Positions 11,264-21,195 are shown, counted from the first letter of the stretch. The stretch: 64,000 bases of DNA from Diogma glabrata (GCA_963693315.1 OY856188.1:149251197-149315196), one strand, 5' to 3'. Translations and numbers: made by a program. Notes: generated from the letters alone by a model not told the origin.

Positions 11264-11296
11264 ACGCCAGAGAGAGAGAGAGAGAACTGATTTATC

Positions 11297-11640
11297 TAGT
11301 TTACTGCATTATCTACATAACAAATACCAAGTGTTATGTTAAAGCTATCGACAATCAATTAAGTGTTCAACCACAGGCAAAAGACGAAAATGATATTAGT
11401 CTAAACATGAAGGTTCGTCGTGAGTTGACCCAGTTCGAATCTAATGGGATCAGATGCCCGGAAGAACTTGAGAAAGTGTACAATTTTCTTTTGTCGATTC
11501 CACCGACAAGCGTGGAAGCAGAAAGAGCATTTTCGGCGTCAGGAATTTTTGCACAAAAATTTGATCACGTCTAGCTGATAACACAAAAGATATGTTGTGT
11601 TTAATGCGATCACACTTTTTAAAACAGAAAAATAAACAAT
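11297..11640 (+). pseudogene. hAT transposase C-terminal dimerisation domain
   Basis: Reading resumes after the RTE and after one frameshift continues as KAIDNQLSVQPQAKDEND. The hAT C-terminal domain follows: ELEKVYNFLLSIPPTSVEAE, then RAFSASGIFAQK (about 11460-11555). A one-base loss near 11556-11562 moves the following conserved RSRLADNTKDMLCLMRSHF segment (11563-11620) out of frame and creates a TAG at 11572. In hAT proteins this domain mediates multimerisation. The copy cannot encode an active transposase. Confidence 0.85.
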
Positions 11641-11916
11641 TATATTATTATTTTGTTTTTTATAAAAATATTTGTGTTTTATTATTTTATTTTTGACTGA
11701 ATTATTTATTATTTGCATTTGAAATAAACGTAAAATAAACTTGAATAAATTTTGTTTAAATTATTGTTTTTTAAACTCTGGTAAACATTTTGTACAAATT
11801 AATATATTTTGCTTAAAAAAAAACCGGTTGAAACCGGAAACCGGCTTTTTTTAATAGGTAAAACCGGAAACCCGGTTTTAGAATATCGCCCCAAATTTGC
11901 AATCACTAGTACAAAT

Positions 11917-12097
11917 GGAATGCTTTGCCCAAATCAATAGTCTCGAGTGCCTTTAATCCTCAAAGATTTAAAAAAAGCGTCCACCAATACCTCAAGACGC
12001 ATGTTGTTGTGGGACCTAGGTCTTAAAAGGTATCTATGTGTTGTTGTGACACATTTTGTAATTCCTACTACACAACACTTTTTATCAAAAAAAAAAA
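11917..12097 (+). mobile_element. LINE-B 3' tail after the hAT
   Basis: The first bases (GGAATGCTTTGCC) continue the LINE-B coding sequence cut at 6955. The conserved 3' tail with GTTGTTGTGGGACC, TCTTAAAAGG and TACACAACAC follows, ending in an A-tract. It demonstrates that one LINE copy was split by the hAT. Confidence 0.88.
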
Positions 12098-12119
12098 TCT
12101 CGGCTTATGATCTTATGGA

Positions 12120-12640
12120 AACTTGGTATATAAGGTTGTAGTACTGTTTCCAATATTTCTGCATACCAACTTCCAGTTTGTCACTTCCGATTAAAAAGTT
12201 TTTTTTCAGGGGTTTATCCCTACTGCAGCCTACAATTACTGGTCGATTTTCATGAAACGTTGGTAAAACCTTTCAAGTAACATGAGCAAGATTTTATTAG
12301 CTTTTGGAGTACATTGGGATAAAGGGTTGGAGAGTTCACCATACAACAAGTGTTTTGTTCCACCGTGTTTTTTATGTTTGTTAGGAGCATAGAGCATTCG
12401 TTCGTCATGAAACTTTGGGAAAAGATGCAAATATGTATGGCAAAGAACTGATAAGTTTTTGAGCGATGGTGAACAAAGTGGTTGCTGGTCCCCGAGCACC
12501 TGTTTTTTGAAAGCTCAATAACATCTGTACCTGATAATCGAATTGGATGAAACTTGGTACATGAACATTTAGTACGACTCACAACAGTTCTGCATCCCAT
12601 CTTCCGGTTTGTCACTTTCGGTTAAATTTTTTTTACTTTT
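12120..12640. repeat. Diverged direct duplication
   Basis: Two related blocks about 430 bp apart share CTGCAT(A/C)CCA(A/T)CTTCC(A/G)G, TTTGTCACTT and a following T-rich run (near 12160-12210 and 12585-12635). No coding assignment was made. It may be two arms of an old element. Confidence 0.45.
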
Positions 12641-12837
12641 TCTCGTACAACAGAATTTATGTTTGTTGGGACTGCTTTCTTTAATATTTTTATAATTAGA
12701 ACTACGCGAAATCCACAACATTGGTTAGCTTTTAATTAAAGTATTTTATGGATATTAGCTCACTATATATCCAGAACACTATGTTTTCAGAGTTGTGGTG
12801 AAGTCAGCCCATGCATCAGCGTCGCAATATTTTTTAA

Positions 12838-12915
12838 TATAATGTGTTGTGTTGAAGCCTGTAGGTATTACATTATGTGTCACAACAACACAGAAAACCC
12901 TTTTTTCTATGATAG
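12838..12915 (-). mobile_element. LINE-B 3'-tail fragment
   Basis: The minus strand contains a diverged copy of the shared tail (TGTTGTTGTGACACATAATG and AACACAACACATT). The match is short and divergent, so it is a relic or an extremely 5'-truncated insertion. Confidence 0.6.
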
Positions 12916-13690
12916 CAAATGAAAAGTCTATTTTCATCAAGCTTAATGACCTGTGAAAATGGGTTCTTGTACAACTATAGTGTTAAAAGTATAAGAAATT
13001 GTAGTTGCTATGGTTTCTCATATAATTTTACAAAATTTTTTAAACAACGCAACCATGAAAAAATAGAATATGAATTTTTAATGTTATATTGTCGATTTTT
13101 AATTTTATAATTTATAGTAAATATCGATTATAAATATACTATGATGAAAAATTGCATTTCCTACGCGAGATAAAAACGTTTTTCGTTCGTAAACATATCT
13201 CACTCGACGCTAGCCCGTCTCGTGAACAAATGTTTACCTACCAAAAAAACAATGTTTTCATCTCTTGTATAGGAAAATATACTATTCTTGTGTTACGAAT
13301 CCGGTTTTGCCATCCCTAATTCATATATTCTTTTTAAGTAGTATAGTAACAAACAGTTAGTGTTAAGATATTTAAAAAATAAAAATTTAACCTATGTATT
13401 TAACCAAAACGAAAAACAATATTTATTCTACGTAAAATAATTTAGGTTGTTTAAAAATATTTGAAGAATTTACGTAACGTCATCCCCATACAAAAACTAA
13501 ATCAAAACTGATATTTTTATTTTAGAAATAATAATAAAATTTTTAAATTTGATTTTGTTTATGACAAAATCGTCTTTAGTAATAAGCCTACTAAGTAGAC
13601 GCGAAATGCAAAAAACAATGAACCTTCAGAGATGTGTTATTTAATGATTTTAAGGACGGTCAAATAAAGACCCAGTTGAAAAAAGTGAAA
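12916..13690. other. AT-rich spacer, nothing recognised
   Basis: Short open frames only, with no motif or inverted repeat that I could support. Confidence 0.45.
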
Positions 13691-13699
13691 AAAAAACAA

Positions 13700-14027
13700 T
13701 TTAATATATAGAATGACAAGTAACAATTGTTCGAGTGATTAAATCGGTATGACGACACAAAAACTAAAAAATAGAATGGCTTTACACAAATCCGACAACA
13801 ACAATAAACATGCTAAAACAGATGGTACGGCGGCTCTTCAACACTCCATCCAAACTGAACCTCAATTTAATTATGATTCTCCCAAAATATTAGCTGTTGA
13901 AAATAAATATAGAAAAAGGTGCACTAAAGAAATGCTTTTCAAACAAAAATTTAAAAAAACGGCAATAAACTTCAAAACAGATACCGAAAATTTATTAAGA
14001 TCATACTCACATATTTTACCACAATAA
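13700..14027 (+). pseudogene. Penelope-like GIY-YIG endonuclease, C-terminal part
   Basis: The frame reads IGMTTQKLKNRMALHKSDNN near 13745-13805, matching the YIGxTxQxLxxRxxxH core of the GIY-YIG nuclease of Penelope-like retroelements. The tyrosine position of YIG is a TAA (13739-13741). The downstream part ALQHSI...KILAVENKYRKRCTKE...FKTDTENLLRSY has the expected order ALAxHS, ILxxExxYxxR(x)xxE, NxxTDxxxLxxxY. The catalytic-type Glu in KILAVENKY is present. The reading ends with TAA at 14025-14027. The reverse transcriptase part is absent here. Confidence 0.72.
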
Positions 14028-14112
14028 AGTCAGCAGCTAGTATAATTGTTCTCAAATGTAATATAATGTTGATTTAATTGAATGTTAATTAGGGGAAAAA
14101 AATTATTTAACA

Positions 14113-15396
14113 GGTCGTTCAATAAGTCCGTAGGATAAGTAAGAAAAAAACAACATTTTGACAAAACTCGATTTTTTTATTCAACATAGTTGCCTTCGAG
14201 GGCGATACAACGAGTATAGTGATTTTCCAACTTTTCTATACCACTTTTATAGTACGATTTCTCTTTCTCGTCAAAATAGGCCTCAGTTTCAGCGATTACT
14301 TCATCATTGGACTTAAATTTCTTTCCAGCAAGCATTCTCTTGAGATCTGAAAACAGGAAAAAGTCGCTGGGGGCTAAATCTGGAGAATATGGTGGGTGGG
14401 TAAGCAATTCAAAGCCCAATTCATTCAATTTTGCCATCGTTTTCATCGATCTGTGACACGGTGCATTATCTTGGTGAAACAACACTTTTTTCTTTTGCAA
14501 ATGTGGCCGTTTCTTTGCGATTTCAGCCTTCAATCGATCCAAAAGTTCACAGTAATACTCGCTGTTGATGGTGGTTCCTTTTTGGAGATATTCGATGAAT
14601 ATTATTCCGTTCGTATCCCAAAATACAGACGCCATCACCTTACCGGCCGACTGTTGCGTCTTTGCTCGCTTTGGATTCGGTTCGTCGACTGCTGTCCACT
14701 CAGCTGACTGTCTTTTGGATTCTGGTGTGTAATTGTGAAGCCATGTCTCATCCATTGTCACATATCTACGATAGAATTCCCTTTTATTGCGGTTTAACAG
14801 TGCCAAAGACTCCTCCGAAGCATCGATTCGTTGTTGTTTTTGGTCGACTGTGAGCTCACGCGGCACCCAATTTGCACAGAGCTTTCGCATACCCAAATGT
14901 TCATGTAAAATGGTAAAAACACTACCATCTGCTACCTTTACAATGTCAGCTATTTCGTGCACCTTCAATTTGCGATCGTTCATAACCAATTTGTGGATTT
15001 TTTTTGTTTTCTGGAATAACAGCCTCATTTGGGCGTCCACTGCGCTCTGCATCTTTTGGGCTGGTACGACCACATTTAAATTCAGCCATCCACTTCTCTA
15101 CCATTTGTCTCGATGGAGCAGAGTTTGGATAATGTTTATTAAGCCATTGTTTGGTTTCCACTGTATTTTTTTTCATCAAAAAGCAATGCTTTATTAAAAT
15201 TCGAAATTCACTTTTTTCCATTTTTTTTCAAAAACAAAAGTTGCTTCACACAAAATGCTATAACTCACGAATAAATAGTCAGATTGCTGTCAAATTTATA
15301 CACGTATCGTTTGAAGGTTAGTACTAAATAAAAATCATATGGAAAAAATTCTAGTAACGCCATCTATGTGTCATCCTACGGACTTATTGAATGACC
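14113..15396 (-). mobile_element. mariner transposon with complete termini
   Basis: A 1,284-bp element is bounded by 24-bp inverted repeats that begin GGTCGTTCAATAAGTCCG on the left and GGTCATTCAATAAGTCCG (complement) on the right, with one mismatch. Right of the element is TA (15397-15398); on the left the same position reads CA, so one copy of the TA target site has mutated. Length, TIRs and transposase are those of a mariner-family element. It sits between the coding end and the hammerhead-like terminal region of the Penelope-like relic. Confidence 0.9.
14177..15221 (-). pseudogene. mariner transposase with one frameshift
   Basis: The transposase cuts and pastes the element at TA sites. 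The N-terminal helix-turn-helix half (from Met at 15221) has MEKSEFRILIKHCFLMKKNT, then SRQMVEKWMAEFKCGRTS. The catalytic half carries VTMDETWLHNY (near 14741-14756), HQDNAPCH (14453-14477) and SPDLAPSDFF (14358-14390). The second and third Asp are spaced 34 residues apart, the DD34D signature of mariner. Total coding length (about 348 residues) equals a full mariner transposase. A run of eight T at 14998-15005 (A on the coding strand) shifts the frame between the two halves. Apart from this the sequence is open, so the copy died recently or the run is a sequencing problem. Confidence 0.9.
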
Positions 15397-15790
15397 TAGT
15401 AGTATCAATAAGTTGACAATATGTTTAGGTTTCATAATGTTGTTTTGTGTTTGTGATTTTCTTTAAAAGTAAGTTATTTTAAATTATTAAAGGTATGTCT
15501 AATTTTTATAAATTCTGACAAATAATTTCATTTATGAAAAATTGTTAAACTTAAATACTATATAAACATAGGAAAACATAATTTTACTTATATGGAACGT
15601 GAGTCATAGTAAATGATCTATACTTTTAAAATTATAATTTTTAGAAAAGTTTGTCAATTCCTGATAGTAAATCTAATTTTAGTTTTCAAATTTTAGTTAA
15701 CCTGATGAAGAAGGCAAACAACCTTCGAAACGTTGTTTTAAATTAAATAAATAAAATTAAGTTTTGGTCTATAAACTGTTTGTTTAAATT
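15397..15790 (+). mobile_element. Terminal (pLTR-like) part of Penelope-like relic
   Basis: After removal of the mariner this stretch lies about 0.4 kb beyond the GIY-YIG stop at 14027. It contains the hammerhead-like motif at 15702-15730. The region is otherwise AT-rich and non-coding. Assignment to the same Penelope-like copy is inference from order and strand. Confidence 0.5.
15702..15730 (+). ncRNA. Hammerhead-ribozyme-like motif
   Basis: CTGATGA, one extra A, stem GAAGG, loop CAAACAA, stem CCTTC, then GAAA. Core and stem II match the hammerhead layout known from Penelope-like terminal repeats. The extra base between the core and stem II, and the lack of an obvious stem III, leave catalytic activity doubtful. 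Confidence 0.5.
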
Positions 15791-16690
15791 TGTGGTTGAC
15801 TATCCAAATTTGAAGATAAGAAATATCTGGAAATATACAAATAGAGGACCAAGAGAGAAAAATTGATTTTTGTCTACTTTTTGATGATTAACAATTTTGT
15901 CTCTCAAAAAAAAGTGAATACTAAATTAATTTTAAGGACTTTACTCTATAGAATAGATTAGTAGATTTGTAGAATAGATTTTGAAGTGTAAATAGAATAA
16001 AAATATAACAACATGTTACATGAATAACGTATAATGTATAAAGGTAATATATAAAGGTATGATGTATAAATATGTAAATGTATAAGGTGACCAGATTATT
16101 TTCAATCAAAAAGATGACATTTTTTAAAACATACACCCCTCTCTTCCCAACACTCTAATAAAATAAAAATTTCGTATAAATTAAAAATTTGTAACAAAAC
16201 TAAGATTTATTATAAAATTATTGAGTATTAAAATATTCAAAATAATTAATTTCGCAAAAATCGTGCATATATTTTTTTAATTGCCTTACTTCTTTCAATA
16301 GGGTTTCGCTGACTTGATCTTCAATACATTTAATTGAAATTTGAGTCTTTTCATAATCATTAATAATAGTGTTACGATTCCACATAAAATTGTATTCAAC
16401 TTCAATTTTTCAAAAGTAAAATCAACGTTACAGTATTTATAAGAAAAAGGGCCAAAACATGAAGTAAAATATCTCGAAACTAATTACGTAGATTTCTGGA
16501 GCTTTCTTTTTAAAGAATGGATTTTCCTGGAATATACGAGATATTAAGCAGAGACAAGTTAGAATAAGTAGAATGAGAAAAGTTTTCATATTATAAACAT
16601 GTTTAGCCGGGCTTAAAATTTTATATTTTATTATTTTGTTTTTCCTCAAATAACCCCGTTTTAATTGAATATAATTTTTATTATTAAATC
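15791..16690. other. AT-rich spacer and probable Penelope-like flank
   Basis: No coding or repeat assignment. 16490-16690 may belong to the terminal region of the minus-strand Penelope-like relic next to it. Confidence 0.4.
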
Positions 16691-16691
16691 T

Positions 16692-16720
16692 ATATATTTC
16701 GGGCAAGACCCATCTTCAGG
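16692..16720 (-). ncRNA. Hammerhead-ribozyme-like motif, minus strand
   Basis: On the minus strand: CTGAAGA, one extra T, stem GGGT, loop CTT, stem GCCC, GAAA. It lies about 165 bp beyond the GIY-YIG stop on the same strand, the position expected for a Penelope-like terminal repeat. The stem has one U-G wobble compared with the GGGC/GCCC copies at 36.56 and 41.86 kb. Confidence 0.5.
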
Positions 16721-16883
16721 ATTATTAATAAAAATAATAAAAAATTATATCACAATCAGAAAAAATAAATTTTTGACATAAATTATATAAACAAAAATCG
16801 ATATACAATTTAACATGAGTTACTATGTTATAATTAACTTAAAAAATGGTAATCAAGTGAAAAGCTTAAAGTTGCTTTCAATT

Positions 16884-17262
16884 TTAGAACAATCGGATTA
16901 AATTAAAATAATTATTCGAAAAATTATTCTTATCACTTTTAAAATTACAAATTGTTTCCTCATTTTTTATGATTTGGCACACCTCGTGTATCTGTAATTT
17001 AGTTTTATTTCTTTCCTTAGCCAAAATTTGAACATCATCGAATTTAAATTCATGTTTATTTTCTATAGAATGTTTAGCAAGTGCAGAACAATTATTAGTA
17101 ACTGAAGTTTTTTTAGAATCATATTTATGTTGATCCATACGAACACCTAATTTTTGAATTGTTTCACCAATATATGTTGTGTTACAGTTATTACAATCAA
17201 CCTTATAAACAACACCACTATGTTGTTCTTTAGGTATTTTTGATTTTGAATTTGTAAAACTA
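16884..17262 (-). pseudogene. Penelope-like GIY-YIG endonuclease domain
   Basis: The minus strand keeps about 125 open codons. It starts with SKIPKEQHSGVVYKVDCNNC, then NTTYIGETIQKLGVRMDQHK, then ALAKHSIENKHEFKFDDV, ILAKERNKTKLQIHE and FKSDKNNFSNNYFNLI before the stop. GVVY and YIG form the GIY-YIG core; R and H of GVRMDQH and the Glu of ILAKE are the expected catalytic positions. The CxxC in VDCNNC is also typical of Penelope-like nucleases. The RT domain upstream is missing, so this is a 5'-truncated copy. Within this fragment no inactivating change is visible. Confidence 0.8.
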
Positions 17263-17299
17263 TAACAAACAAACTATAACTTATAAACTATAAGAGAAA

Positions 17300-17595
17300 A
17301 GTTTTATTTTAGACTGCGATGAATTAAAATTAAATTAGCCGGCGATAATGTTTAAATAAGCCGGCGATAGTTTAATTGGAATGTGACTTGAAGCTATTGG
17401 GAGAATATTCTAGAAAGGAATGTTATATTGTTTTCCTGTTCTTGTGGAACAACAGCGGAGTTGAATACTTAATAAAGTCTGATGTTTTTGCTTACTAATT
17501 AGTGATTCAATCCAGAATGTGTTTTGGGAATTACGTTTATCGAATTGAGAGTACGGCCAATTCGAAATAAAGTTGAAAAACGTGACAAAATACTC
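17300..17595 (+). mobile_element. Diverged LTR relic of the 46-kb LTR family
   Basis: It matches the 3' half of the LTR at 46104-46801: GTTTTATTTTAGAC, then GAGAATATTCTAG, TTGAATACTTAATAAA, TTTGCTTACTAAT, TTTATCGAATTG and GGCCAATTCGAA in the same order. The upstream half and an adjacent internal region are absent. Confidence 0.7.
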
Positions 17596-18240
17596 TTTTC
17601 ACCGATGCGTTTGGTCATGCTAGAGCAAAATAGAATCTAAAAGTTTTGAAATTTTGGCATAAGTGATGCATTCTGTCTCAAAATGAATGAATATTTCGAC
17701 CCATCGTTGGTCATGCTCGATTTGTTTGTCATTCCATAATTACAGCTTTTATAATCACAATACACATTTACTTTTCTAATTTCATTCATTCATAAATATG
17801 CGATATGAAAAAAAAGATGCTGATTTTTGTAAAAGATGACAAAAAGATGACATTATTTTTAAAGATGACGATCATTCGTAAAAGATCACTGTCATCTTCA
17901 AAAGATGACGTCTGGTCACCTTAATATGTATAAACTATAAAGTTCACGATTTGTTTGTACGAAAAAACAATCTGGCTTGCAACTAAAGACGGTTTTATTT
18001 ATGACAAAGAAATTGAAAAAATTATTCATATTGAGTCATCTATTTTCTTATAGCAGCAATATAAATATACATTTGAAAACTTTAATGTGTATCAGTGTAT
18101 GTTTTAAAATGTGAATTGTATGTAATTATAAATTAAAATGTTTAATAATTAATAATAATTTTTAAAAAAGTAGTAGAAAAAGTAGTCTTCTACTCGCCGA
18201 AAATCATATTTTGAAAGTATGTTGTTTTCGGCATCGTTGA
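17596..18240. other. Spacer with AAAGATGA-type simple motif
   Basis: Around 17815-17920 the word AAAGATGAC recurs several times at irregular spacing. No gene is supported. Confidence 0.4.
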
Positions 18241-18249
18241 AGAATATAC

Positions 18250-18485
18250 TGATAACACACATAAAATATAACATAGGCCAATATTTCATAATAGGAAAAA
18301 GAAAAGAAAATAATAGAAAAATATTTTGCTTTAAAAGTTTGCTGGAATATCACCTTGGCTAGTGATTTATCGCTGTTATTGCCAGTGATATGTAATATCT
18401 CACGTCAAATGGCATCGACAGGGATTAGAGTACGCGTGGCTGTCACACCCGTAGATCAAAAATAAAAAAAATTACAAATTCATGC
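18250..18485 (-). mobile_element. S element relic
   Basis: The minus strand matches the S element 5' half: CTACGGGTGTGACA, a degraded GTACTC...CCCTG block, ACGTGAGATATTACATATCA-like sequence, and the hairpin block with TATTGGCCTATGTTATATTT. The 3' tail is missing and there is an internal deletion. Confidence 0.6.
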
Positions 18486-18489
18486 GGAA

Positions 18490-19100
18490 AACATGCCATG
18501 ATATAAAAAGAAGAAAAGTTATCATATTAGCTAAGTTAAAAAAAAGTAATCATTATTGGGAATAAATACATTATTTAGAACAATAAACGGATCCTTTTTT
18601 GGTAGGGGTCTAATGATCAGCGATTTACGGTATTTTATTATTTAATATGATATGTTCCTAAAAGCATGTTTCATTAACAAAATATTTAACTATAGGAAAG
18701 GAATGCACTTTGTTGGATATTTTAGGTTTCATATTTCGTTTATTATTCCAACATCAATATCGTTTAAACTCTTTCTACAAATTTATCTATTTGCAAATCT
18801 TTACACATGACTTCGATCACAAAAAAATTGATAAAAAATAAAATTTAAAGTGTTGACAGTTTGAATGAAAAACATTAAAATAAACTAAAATTACGAGAAA
18901 GTTATTTTTAGTTGTATTTTATGCAAGAATAACTTAAAACTTCAAAAATTTACTGAAATAAATCGTGAATTGAATTTAAAATTGAAATATTTAGTTAATA
19001 ATAACACTATATTTTTTATTTATATCAACGAACTCTAGAAAATCAGCAGTTACCCAATAAATTGTTACACTGTATAAAGTACACTGTATAATTCATCTTC
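18490..19100. other. AT-rich spacer, nothing recognised
   Basis: No gene, inverted repeat or element end was identified. Confidence 0.45.
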
Positions 19101-19104
19101 CCAC

Positions 19105-19375
19105 ATAAACGCTGCCATAGATGTGAATAAGGATTTAAAAAACGAATGGGGGTAACCCAAATCTGATCGATTTTAACTCCACGAAACCACAATTGTTGAT
19201 TGTGTCCAATTCAAAGATCGAGTTCGCCAACGATAATTCAATTCTAATGTGTGGCGAACAAATAGCGGAAGGTGAATTTGTTATGACTTACTCTGAAACA
19301 ATCATATAATGGCTATATGTAAAAAAGTGGGTCTTGAAAACTCAGCCTCAATTTCAATAGAAACATTAGAAGTCA
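19105..19375 (+). pseudogene. LINE-B RT-thumb fragment
   Basis: The plus strand has a frameshifted version of the LINE-B segment VNKDLKK...DW...FNSTKTQLLI...FANDNS...MCG and then SNDLL-like and KKVGLENSA-like sequence. It aligns in order with 5840-5960 and 6480-6560 and with the complement of 31,900-32,170. Flanking LINE regions are absent. Confidence 0.65.
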
Positions 19376-19700
19376 GTCACTACAAATGAGGATGAGCTCA
19401 CAACATACTCGAACACCCAGAAAACCACTCCCTGAAACCCTAAAAGAATCAATATGTACCTCAAAAAGTGGGTGAGCGCGAGGTAAACCACGACAGGACT
19501 ACGATACGACACTGACCTTAAAAAACTCGACTGTCATGGTAATTATTCCATTGTTGCTGATGACGGTGCTGAATATTCGAAGCTGCCGACATTCGCCGAC
19601 ACTAAATGTTGTCACGCCGACAGTAAATATTGGCAACCCTGCAGTAAATTGTTGGCACCCCGGGAAAAAAGTTTGACAGCTGAAAGTTTAGTGTTAGTAA
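19376..19700. other. Spacer, possibly 5' region of a transposase relic
   Basis: The stretch 19570-19670 has several GCCGACA and GTAAATxTTGGCA words. It directly precedes the helix-turn-helix fragment at 19703. No firm assignment. Confidence 0.35.
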
Positions 19701-19702
19701 AA

Positions 19703-19830
19703 ATGAAGCGTTACACGATACAACGACGTGTTGTCATTGTTGAACAATAACTCAAAAATAACCAATAATGAGTTTTGCGACCACAGTTCGAAAATATCTT
19801 ACAAGAAATGGTTGGAATATCAAGACTTAG
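19703..19830 (+). pseudogene. Transposase-like N-terminal helix-turn-helix fragment
   Basis: From ATG the frame reads MKRYTIQRRVVIVEQ and then a stop. In a neighbouring frame FATTVRKYLTRNGWN follows. The order RYTxxQRVxIVExY...ATVRKxRxxxG is that of the N-terminal helix-turn-helix in a widespread Tc1/mariner-related transposase family of insects. The catalytic domain is not present, so this is a short relic. Confidence 0.45.
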
Positions 19831-19959
19831 TATTTCATTTTCAAGGTATGGTATTTTCTCTCTAAATGATCGGTTGCACTGCACATTATTTTCGCTGGTG
19901 AATATTCTGTTGATCAATGTACAAAATTTGTATACATGAACAAATAGTCATCCATCCAA

Positions 19960-20600
19960 TTCGTCTTTTTAATCTTGATGTTCAAACTGCGCAATTTTTA
20001 ATCTTTTCACTAGCGAACGATTTTGTCGTTCTACTTCTCCGTTAGATTGTGGCCAATATGCATTATTGTATATTTTAAATTAATTAACTCCTTGTGGAAA
20101 GCCTTCATATCATCTCTAATAAAGTGTGGTCCGTTATCAGTCGTCCGTTATTTCTGGCAATCCAAACCTTGTAAATATTTTTCTTAGTAATTTAATCACT
20201 TTGATGCTGGTTGTCGACATCATTGGTTCTACGATTTTATATTTGCTATAATCGCCAATTATCAATACAAATACTTTTTCGGTGGCAATGTATATATTGC
20301 AATGTGTATATTGGTCCACCACTTTTTTGGCAACTCACTTATTGTTAAAGGTTCTAGATTAAACTTTTGATATAATACTTGACAACTTTCACACGTTTTT
20401 ACAAATCTTATGATATTTTTATCCACCAGTTTGTATCCTGAGCCTTCTATTCACCATTTCTTCTCCCGGATGTCCTTCATGAGCAGGTGTCAAAATTGTC
20501 ATTTTCATGTTTTCTTTATTACTATTTTTCTGTAACGTAATAATATTTCATCGACCTCCGAAAATTCATCTTCGTATCTATTTGGCAATATCAACATTAT
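19960..20600 (-). pseudogene. Ty3/gypsy-type integrase relic
   Basis: The minus strand shows a decayed integrase in the right order. The zinc-binding part has LTPAHEGHPGEEMV (near 20480-20445). The catalytic core has FVLIIGDYSKYKIVEPMMST (Asp in GDYSKY, near 20280-20215), then KLLRKIFTRFGLPEI (20190-20145) with ITDHT/DNGPHF-like remains. The C-terminal part of the core is NGEVERQNRSLVKRLKIAQF (near 20045-19985), which carries the third acidic residue. Frameshifts and stops separate the blocks. No RT or LTR of this copy was recognised nearby. Confidence 0.75.
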
Positions 20601-20609
20601 CCCATTTGT

Positions 20610-21195
20610 TGGACTTAACAACTTCCCTTAATTTTATGTATGTTTCGCCGTTTTGAGTCTCCACTCTAATTTCCTCAGATTTAGTTTAGAATCTCAGATT
20701 CAGTTTAAATGAATCTGAGGTAATTCACTGGATTGGAAAGTGGCTTATATTATGAAATCACAAAAAATTACAAATGGAACAGTCTCGTCGAAGACTATTT
20801 ATGTTGTTTATCACAATAAACAATAAATTGAAGCTATGTGCCAGATTAGTAGAAATAACAAGGAACTATTAGAAAAAATCACAACACGTTAAATTTGAGA
20901 GGGGTAAAGCCTAAATGTTTTATAAAATTTGCAACGTTGTAGATCATGTACATATATAATTTTAGGGATTGAAATATCACAATTGCCAGAACGGCGGTAT
21001 TATATTTGAAATAATTCCTGGCGTAATGGGAGGAAACGAAATTTAAACAAAAAAATATTTGAGAATAAATACAAAAGCTTTCAAGTATATTCTAAGGTAT
21101 ATTCCAACAAAACGTCATGGATGGGAAAAGGATATTGACTTGACAATGTTTTTGTTTTGGTTGGTTTGTGGCACAAGCTATAGAGTTACCTTGAT
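20610..21195. other. Spacer, no assignment
   Basis: AT-rich sequence upstream of the Harbinger relic. It may hold decayed 5' exon sequence of that element, but no motif supports this. Confidence 0.4.

Larger units (their letters stand above)
7859..11283 (+). mobile_element. RTE-type LINE, apparently full length
   Basis: The element is bounded by a perfect 13-bp target duplication GAACTGATTTATC (7846-7858 and 11284-11296). It has a 5' leader with two 81-bp tandem monomers, one long ORF with endonuclease and RT, and a very short 3' UTR ending in a short (GA)n run instead of poly-A. This organisation (single ORF, minimal 3' UTR, simple-repeat tail) is characteristic of the RTE clade. It sits inside the hAT transposase gene and is therefore the youngest layer of this nest. 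Confidence 0.9.
6964..11908 (+). mobile_element. hAT transposon with perfect 8-bp TSD
   Basis: The ends are exact inverted repeats TAGTGATTGCAA (6964-6975) and TTGCAATCACTA (11897-11908). They are flanked by perfect 8-bp duplications GTACAAAT at 6956-6963 and 11909-11916. Subterminal blocks rich in CCGG and AAACCGG (6975-7070 and 11822-11880) are also inverted relative to each other. An 8-bp duplication and a hAT C-terminal dimerisation domain at 11400-11630 place it in the hAT superfamily. It interrupts LINE-B and is interrupted by an RTE LINE at 7859-11283. Without the RTE it is about 1.5 kb, so the transposase is also internally reduced. Confidence 0.92.
3420..12097 (+). mobile_element. 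LINE-B copy 1, interrupted by a hAT element
   Basis: A CR1/Jockey-group non-LTR retrotransposon runs in the order 5' leader (about 3420-3900), endonuclease, RT, C-terminal region and 3' tail (11917-12097). It ends in an A-rich tract near 12087-12097. The coding part is interrupted by an unrelated 452-bp segment (5964-6415) and by a hAT transposon (6964-11908). The 3' tail, containing ATGTTGTTGTGGGACCT and TAATTCCTACTACACAACAC, recurs at 31.3, 37.2, 43.6, 57.3 and 58.6 kb. It therefore marks the 3' end of an abundant family. The exact 5' end is uncertain. Confidence 0.8.

Noticed and set aside
11179..11574. 131-codon frame as a single protein across RTE and hAT
   Set aside because: It fuses an out-of-frame end of the RTE with the hAT dimerisation domain across an insertion boundary; the two parts belong to different elements.
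14396..15197. Plus-strand frames opposite the mariner transposase
   Set aside because: Antisense shadows; the catalytic motifs are on the minus strand.
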